DNA of 16,544 bases from an uncultured Clostridia bacterium (lineage in GTDB: Bacteria > Bacillota > Clostridia > Monoglobales > Monoglobaceae). The stretch is from assembly GCA_934463175.1 (NCBI GenBank), contig CAKSIW010000061.1:1-16544 (forward strand), read 5' to 3'. Below are positions 12,922-16,544 of this stretch, piece after piece. The translations under genes were made by a program, and so were the position numbers. The notes beneath the pieces were generated by a model. The model made no database searches. It was not told the DNA's origin and worked only from the letters and a program-made list of their open reading frames with translations. Within the stretch, counting starts at the first letter, position 1; every line of letters begins with the position of its first letter.

Positions 12922-14610
12922 ATGAAAAAAAGAGCTGTTTCCGTGCTGTCGGCAATGCTGCTGCTTTTTTCCTCAGCGTATGCATTTGAATTTCCGACGC
13001 CCGACTGGGGTGCTCTGCTCCGCGAAAAGGAAGGCATGGTCGGACAGACGGAGCTTGAACTTTATGCGGAGGGTGCCGCGGACGGTGCGCCGTATTTCGG
13101 TGCGCGGCTTGAACCGGGGGCAGGGGCATATCTCGGAATGATTGCGGAGACCTCGGAGAGCTTTCAGCCTCTCGGGAGCTATCTCACATATATAAATGAT
13201 ATGTGGCAGGACGATTTGTATTATCCCGCAAACGAGATGATAAGAAACGGAAATGCGGTAACTATGGTCGGCTGGACGATAAATGATATGGGAAGCGTGA
13301 ACTATGAGAAGGTTCGCAGCGTTCTGAACACTCTTGCGGCATATAACAAGCCGATGTTCATCAGATTTGCAAATGAAATGAATGTTTCGGCACTCGGGAA
13401 CGACCCGTCAAAATATATTGAGGTGTTCAGAACGGTTGCCGATATGGTGCATGAATACCCGAATTTTGCGGTTGTGTGGTCGCCGAATGACTTGGGAGGT
13501 CTGGACAGACCGTTTGAATATTTTTATCCGGGCAATGAATATGTTGACTGGATTGGTGTGAGCTGCTATTCAATAAAGTATTTCCAGGGCAATCCCGACA
13601 CGGACTATAAGTCGAGCGTATATTTCATGACGGGCGATTATGCATGGACAACAAACCGCCTGAAGCCGATTATGAGCTTCATGGAAAAGAACAGCATAAG
13701 CAAGCCTGTTATGATCAGCGAGGGCGGTGCTGCAACAGGCAATTCATACGGCGAAAACCTTGAAGAGTGGGCAGCACCGCGCCTGCGGAATATGCTGTGG
13801 TATGCTGTGATGAAATATCCTCAGATAAAAATGGTTAACTATTTCAACGTTATCCGCGCCGATGAAACAGAAAGGTTCAATATTTCCGAATATCCGTATG
13901 CGGCAGAAATATTCAGGGAGGCTGCGGCAAGCGGTGCATATATCCGCGGAATCGGCGAAAAGGCGGAATTTGTGTTCAGAAAGGCGGAGGAGAGCGGAAC
14001 ACTTGCCGCAAAGAACGGAACTGTGAGGCTGTATTCGCTGACATATATTCCGGGAAATCCGAACCCGACAGTGAGCTACAGCATAGACGGCGTGTGGTAT
14101 CACGCGTCGGGACAGATTCCGTATGTCTGCAACCTCGGCATTCAGTCGCTTTCCGATGGCGCACATTCGCTGAAAATTCAGACGGGCGGAGCGGAGAAAA
14201 GCTATACGTTTTATAAGACGGGGCAGTATATCAGATTCGGCGCACAGCCCGAGATTCCGACGCCTGTGATCCGTGTGACGCTGGACGGACAAGAGATCGG
14301 CTTTGACCAGCCGCCGGTGATTGTCAGAGACAGAACGCTTGTTCCGCTGCGTGCGATTTTTGAGGCAATGGGAGCGGTTGTTTCGTGGGACGATACGACG
14401 GAAACTGTGACAGCGGTCAGAGGGAATACGAAAATAAGCCTGCAAATCGGAAGCGACAAGCTTTTTGTGAACGGCAGCGAAAGAGTGCTTGATGTGCCTG
14501 CACAGCTTATGGGCGGCAGAACGCTCGTGCCTGCCCGTGCGGTTGCAGAAGGACTGGGCGCAGATGTCGGCTGGAACGATGAAACACAGACGGTCATCAT
14601 AACTCAATGA
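12922..14610 (+). CDS. Secreted clan GH-A glycoside hydrolase-like protein with C-terminal stalk repeats
   Basis: A 562-residue exported protein. The signal peptide is MKKRAVSVLSAMLLLFSSAYA (1-21). Residues about 50-345 look like a TIM-barrel glycoside hydrolase, nearest in layout to GH26/GH39-type enzymes. FIRFANEMN gives the Asn-Glu pair typical of the acid/base (Glu152); VVWSPND and YVDWIGVSCYS follow; KPVMISEGG supplies the likely nucleophile (Glu267). Residues about 380-440 look like an Ig-type module (DGVWYHASGQIPYV, LSDGAHSLKIQTGG). Residues 449-562 hold two 'copper amine oxidase N-terminal' or stalk-type repeats (VIVRDRTLVPLRAIFEAMGA and LMGGRTLVPARAVAEGLGA), common at Clostridia cell surfaces and not evidence of amine oxidase activity. 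The ATG at 12922 has AAGGGGGAG before it; the 12859 extension overlaps the promoter. The substrate is unknown. Confidence 0.85.
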   Translation: MKKRAVSVLSAMLLLFSSAYAFEFPTPDWGALLREKEGMVGQTELELYAEGAADGAPYFGARLEPGAGAYLGMIAETSESFQPLGSYLTYINDMWQDDLYYPANEMIRNGNAVTMVGWTINDMGSVNYEKVRSVLNTLAAYNKPMFIRFANEMNVSALGNDPSKYIEVFRTVADMVHEYPNFAVVWSPNDLGGLDRPFEYFYPGNEYVDWIGVSCYSIKYFQGNPDTDYKSSVYFMTGDYAWTTNRLKPIMSFMEKNSISKPVMISEGGAATGNSYGENLEEWAAPRLRNMLWYAVMKYPQIKMVNYFNVIRADETERFNISEYPYAAEIFREAAASGAYIRGIGEKAEFVFRKAEESGTLAAKNGTVRLYSLTYIPGNPNPTVSYSIDGVWYHASGQIPYVCNLGIQSLSDGAHSLKIQTGGAEKSYTFYKTGQYIRFGAQPEIPTPVIRVTLDGQEIGFDQPPVIVRDRTLVPLRAIFEAMGAVVSWDDTTETVTAVRGNTKISLQIGSDKLFVNGSERVLDVPAQLMGGRTLVPARAVAEGLGADVGWNDETQTVIITQ

Positions 14611-14675
14611 ATTAAATAAGCTTTTTATGGCAAAATACTGAATGGATAAAATAAAATGCAAAGGGAGAAAAGAAT

Positions 14676-15008
14676 ATGAGCGAAATAATGAAAAACATAT
14701 CAAAAGCCGAGGTGCTGACCCTCCGCGAACAGGTTGCATATCAGGACGGGCAGGTTGTCAGCAAGACACTTGTTCAGAACACAGCGGTGAGCGTGACTCT
14801 TTTCGCGTTTGACAAGAGTGAGGAGATCAGCTCTCATAAGTCGGACGGCGATGCATTTGTGACATGTCTGGACGGCGTCGGAAAAATAACGATTGACGGC
14901 ACGGAATATATTCTGCACGAGGGCGAGTCGATTGTTATGCCTGCGGGACACCCTCATGCGGTGTTCGGTGAGGAACAATTCAAAATGCTGCTTGTTGTTG
15001 TTTTTTGA
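14676..15008 (+). CDS. Small cupin-domain protein
   Basis: A 110-residue single-domain beta-barrel of the cupin_2 type. The second motif (GESIVMPAGHPHAV) is standard. The first (SSHKSDGDAFVTCLDG) keeps one His but replaces the second His and the Glu of the usual metal site, so metal binding may be reduced. Proteins of this form are common in Clostridia without a known role. AAAGGGAG precedes the ATG. It begins 65 bases after the hydrolase stop with no clear terminator between; co-transcription is possible, though a weak TAAAAT at 14647-14652 could be a -10. A terminator follows. Confidence 0.88.
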   Translation: MSEIMKNISKAEVLTLREQVAYQDGQVVSKTLVQNTAVSVTLFAFDKSEEISSHKSDGDAFVTCLDGVGKITIDGTEYILHEGESIVMPAGHPHAVFGEEQFKMLLVVVF

Positions 15009-15068
15009 AGCTAAAGCATTCGGCGTGACAGGCGGCATATGAATTGCCTGAAATGTCGGCTTAAAACA

Positions 15069-15119
15069 GGACTGCAAACCGTTCACGTGAGAATCTGTTC
15101 GGTTTGCAGTCCGTTTTTT
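15069..15119. terminator. Terminator shared by the cupin and the convergent SGNH gene
   Basis: The 13-bp stem GGACTGCAAACCG (15069-15081) with CGGTTTGCAGTCC (15100-15112) and an 18-nt loop is followed by GTTTTTT, a good plus-strand terminator. On the minus strand the stem is followed by TGTTTT, so it may also stop the SGNH gene, whose stop codon starts just beside the T-tract. Confidence 0.9.
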
Positions 15120-15808
15120 CAGCTCAGAATCGTGCGCATAAGCTCTGAGGCAAAGAACTTGTGAAGCTCGGGAATCGGGTGATTGATGCGGTTTGCAAGA
15201 AGCTTTGTTGTGTCAATTCCGCAGTCCGACATTGCTTTCCAGCCGGAATAGCAGTCAGCAACGGGAATACCGCGGCTGTGAGCGCACTCTTTGGCGGCAT
15301 TAATATATTTGTCCATTCTGCCTCCGCGCTGATATTCCGCACAGCTTTCGGCATATTCCGCCAAAGGACTGCCCGAAAGCTCTTCCGCAACATACGTGTT
15401 CAGCATGTTCGGGGTCATGAATATTGTCTCAATGCCGCGCTGTGAAAGCTCGGCAAATATTTTTTCAAGCGGATTGACATAATCCTCAAGTGAGCCGTTG
15501 ATGTCGTTCAGACCAAAGCAAACAACGCTCAGGTCGGGCGTCTTGGAGATAACATCGCGTTCAAGGCGCAGCTGTGCGCCCTTTGCGCAGTCGCCGCCGA
15601 TTCCTGCATTAATGATGCTGATGGGACGCAGCGGAAAAAGGATATTCAGCATTTGCCGCAGGCGGTTGTGATATACCGCGTCAAAATTGAACTGACTGTG
15701 CATTTCATTGCCCGAGCCGAAGCAGCCGTGAGTCACGCTGTCGCCCAGAAAAGCGATTGTAACCGCGCCTTGACTGTAGTCACCGTTTAATTTTTCAACA
15801 ATTTTCAT
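15119..15808 (-). CDS. SGNH/GDSL-family hydrolase (possible carbohydrate esterase)
   Basis: A 229-residue cytoplasmic (no signal peptide) lipase/esterase-fold protein. The blocks are visible: I GDSVTHG with nucleophile Ser24, II NAGIGGDCA (Gly72), III GLNDIN (Asn101) and V NRINHP with His210. In classical members Asp lies three residues before that His; here it is Arg207, so the catalytic triad is incomplete or uses another acid, as in a subgroup with the same LANRINHP ending. The start is fixed by GGAGGA six to seven bases ahead on the minus strand. It has its own promoter and is convergent with the cupin. Acetyl-sugar esterase is a reasonable but unproven role. Confidence 0.88.
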   Translation of the reverse strand: MKIVEKLNGDYSQGAVTIAFLGDSVTHGCFGSGNEMHSQFNFDAVYHNRLRQMLNILFPLRPISIINAGIGGDCAKGAQLRLERDVISKTPDLSVVCFGLNDINGSLEDYVNPLEKIFAELSQRGIETIFMTPNMLNTYVAEELSGSPLAEYAESCAEYQRGGRMDKYINAAKECAHSRGIPVADCYSGWKAMSDCGIDTTKLLANRINHPIPELHKFFASELMRTILS

Positions 15809-15914
15809 AAGTTTTCCTCCGTATGTATTTATCGTATTTTAAATAGTGATTGAAACGGGTTAATTCCGCCGGTGAATATGAAAATTACATCATAACACAT
15901 TTGATTTAATATGA

Positions 15915-15943
15915 ATTATAGCATTTTGCGGCATGTCAGTCAA
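15915..15943 (-). promoter_or_regulatory. Sigma-A promoter of the SGNH hydrolase
   Basis: On the minus strand TTGACT (15943-15938), 17-bp spacer ending TGC (extended -10), TATAAT (15920-15915). The start would leave a leader of about 100 nt before the ATG, in which no strong structure was seen. Confidence 0.8.
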
Positions 15944-16068
15944 TATGCAGACATTACTTTTACAAATTAATTTTAAAAATAGGTGGTGTGCTAAAGCTTA
16001 ATGCAAAAGGAAGAATATATGAAGTATGGGCGAAAACAAAATGTTTTGATAAGTTTTGAAGAAAATGC
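15944..16068. other. AT-rich spacer with a possible micro-ORF
   Basis: Between the SGNH promoter and the tRNA-Leu promoter. The only item seen is a short frame from ATG 16001 (or 16019, with AAAGGAAG five bases ahead) to a TGA at 16070-16072 that overlaps the tRNA -35 box; it codes for 23 (or 17) residues ending VLISFEENA. No promoter for it was recognised. Confidence 0.3.
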
Positions 16069-16097
16069 TTGACAAAACGAAAACATTATGGTAAAAT
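16069..16097 (+). promoter_or_regulatory. Sigma-A promoter of tRNA-Leu
   Basis: TTGACA (16069-16074), 17-bp spacer ending TGG (extended -10), TAAAAT (16092-16097), giving a leader of about 30 nt before the mature tRNA. Confidence 0.9.
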
Positions 16098-16132
16098 AAA
16101 TCTGTTGTCTGAATTGACGGCAATATAAAAAT

Positions 16133-16219
16133 GCGGATATGGCGGAATTGGCAGACGCGCATGGTTCAGGTCCATGTGAAAGCAATTTCATGGAGGTTCA
16201 AGTCCTCTTATCCGCACCA
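16133..16219 (+). tRNA. tRNA-Leu (anticodon CAG)
   Basis: An 87-nt class II tRNA with acceptor GCGGATA/TATCCGC, a D-arm with TGGCGGAATTGG, anticodon stem CATGG/CCATG around TTCAGGT (anticodon CAG), a long variable arm (TGAAAGCAATTTCA) and T-arm GAGG-TTCAAGT-CCTC. Discriminator A and CCA are encoded. Confidence 0.97.
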
Positions 16220-16220
16220 C

Positions 16221-16251
16221 AATCCTGTATCATACGATACAGGATTTTTTT
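16221..16251 (+). terminator. Rho-independent terminator of tRNA-Leu
   Basis: A perfect 11-bp stem AATCCTGTATC (16221-16231) with GATACAGGATT (16236-16246), a 4-nt loop and a run of seven T (16245-16251). Confidence 0.95.
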
Positions 16252-16269
16252 ATGAAAGGCGGTGAATTT

Positions 16270-16518
16270 ATGGCTGTATATTCTGCCCAAGAGCTTCGTA
16301 TGATTGTTAGTGACATCGCAAAACAATACGGTGTTAAAAAGGTTGCATTGTTTGGATCTTACTCTACCGGCAAGCAGACATCTGAAAGCGACATTGATTT
16401 GCTTATTGACAAAGGCGATATTAAAGGCTTGTTTATACTTAACAGCTTTATAAATTCACTTCAGGATAAGAGTCAACCCCGAATTTTGTGTAAAGTCTTT
16501 ACGAAGCCTCCAAGATGA
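16270..16518 (+). CDS. Minimal nucleotidyltransferase (MntA-like antitoxin), C-terminus aberrant
   Basis: An MNT-fold protein of 82 residues. In the known MntA-HepT pairs it AMPylates and silences the HEPN toxin. The signature GSX10DXD is intact: Gly29-Ser30, then Asp41-Ile-Asp43 in FGSYSTGKQTSESDIDLLID. The usual third acidic residue in a later VDLV-type strand is missing: after NSFINSLQDK the sequence turns to SQPRILCKVFTKPPR and stops, shorter than the usual 95-105 residues. The +1 frame over the same DNA (VNPEFCVKSLRSLQDDV, stop TAA at 16523) looks more like a normal MNT end, so a frameshift plus small deletion is suspected. The ATG at 16270 has AAAGGCGGTGA ahead; ATG 16252 lies in the tRNA terminator's T-run. 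Visibly more AT-rich than the genes upstream, consistent with a mobile origin. Confidence 0.78.
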   Translation: MAVYSAQELRMIVSDIAKQYGVKKVALFGSYSTGKQTSESDIDLLIDKGDIKGLFILNSFINSLQDKSQPRILCKVFTKPPR

Positions 16519-16544
16519 TGTATAATAAAAATATCAATATGGAG
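16515..16544 (+). CDS. Probable start of a HepT-like HEPN (DUF86) toxin gene, cut by window edge
   Basis: An ATG at 16515 (or 16518) overlaps the MNT stop as ATGA and opens MMYNKNINME to the window edge. The position directly behind an MNT gene and the polar start resemble HepT/DUF86 proteins, which pair with MntA as toxin-antitoxin modules. Only ten residues are visible, so this is an inference from context. Confidence 0.4.
   Translation, partial: MMYNKNINME

Noticed and set aside
13744..14739. 331-codon minus-strand frame opposite the secreted hydrolase
   Set aside because: A shadow of biased codon use in the plus-strand gene; it crosses into the cupin gene and has no family features.
1..16544. 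CRISPR arrays, insertion sequences, rRNA
   Set aside because: No regularly spaced repeats, transposase motifs or rRNA signatures were seen on either strand.

Overview
The window reads as chromosome of an endospore-forming, low-GC Gram-positive anaerobe of class Clostridia, probably gut-associated. It carries a complete spoIIIAA-AH operon, strong Shine-Dalgarno sites, sigma-A promoters with TTGACA-like -35 boxes, 17-nt spacers and often extended -10 boxes, Rho-independent terminators, a secreted protein with Clostridia-type 'stalk' repeats, and two tRNA genes with encoded CCA. The genus cannot be resolved from what is visible.

Region 1 (1-6365) is the right-hand part of an L-rhamnose (probably rhamnose/fucose to 1,2-propanediol) bacterial microcompartment (BMC) locus. 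A CoA-acylating aldehyde dehydrogenase, cut by the left edge, is followed by two BMC shell proteins and the PduL phosphotransacylase. A weak terminator and a near-consensus promoter then start a second unit: a DeoR-family regulator, L-rhamnose isomerase (rhaA) and rhamnulokinase (rhaB), closed by a strong terminator. RhaA and RhaB make rhamnulose-1-phosphate. The aldolase, the propanediol-forming and dehydrating enzymes and the vertex protein are not here and presumably lie to the left. The aldehyde dehydrogenase and PduL turn the aldehyde into acyl-CoA and acyl-phosphate inside the shell.

Region 2 (6366-6885) is intergenic. It holds several hairpins, a GC-richer stretch of unknown nature and tRNA-Pro(UGG) on the minus strand with its own promoter and terminator.

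Region 3 (6886-11948) is the spoIIIA operon in the standard order AA, AB, AC, AD, AE, AF, AG, AH. It is preceded by a candidate sigma-E promoter and ends at a 38-bp perfect palindrome shared with the convergent PHP phosphoesterase gene.

Region 4 (11959-15808) holds a PHP-family histidinol-phosphatase-like gene (minus). Divergent from it, from back-to-back promoters, is a secreted clan GH-A glycoside hydrolase-like protein with C-terminal stalk repeats, followed by a small cupin. An SGNH/GDSL hydrolase lies convergent on the minus strand. The latter three may act on carbohydrate, but substrates cannot be read from sequence.

Region 5 (15809-16544) has the SGNH promoter, a possible micro-ORF, tRNA-Leu(CAG) with promoter and terminator, then an AT-richer MNT nucleotidyltransferase (MntA-like antitoxin) with an aberrant C-terminus. 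It overlaps by ATGA the probable start of a HepT/HEPN partner cut by the right edge. No complete novel system is visible. The points most worth a second look are the divergent BMC shell protein, the candidate DeoR operator, the stalk-anchored hydrolase and the possibly broken MNT/HEPN pair at the tRNA-Leu gene.
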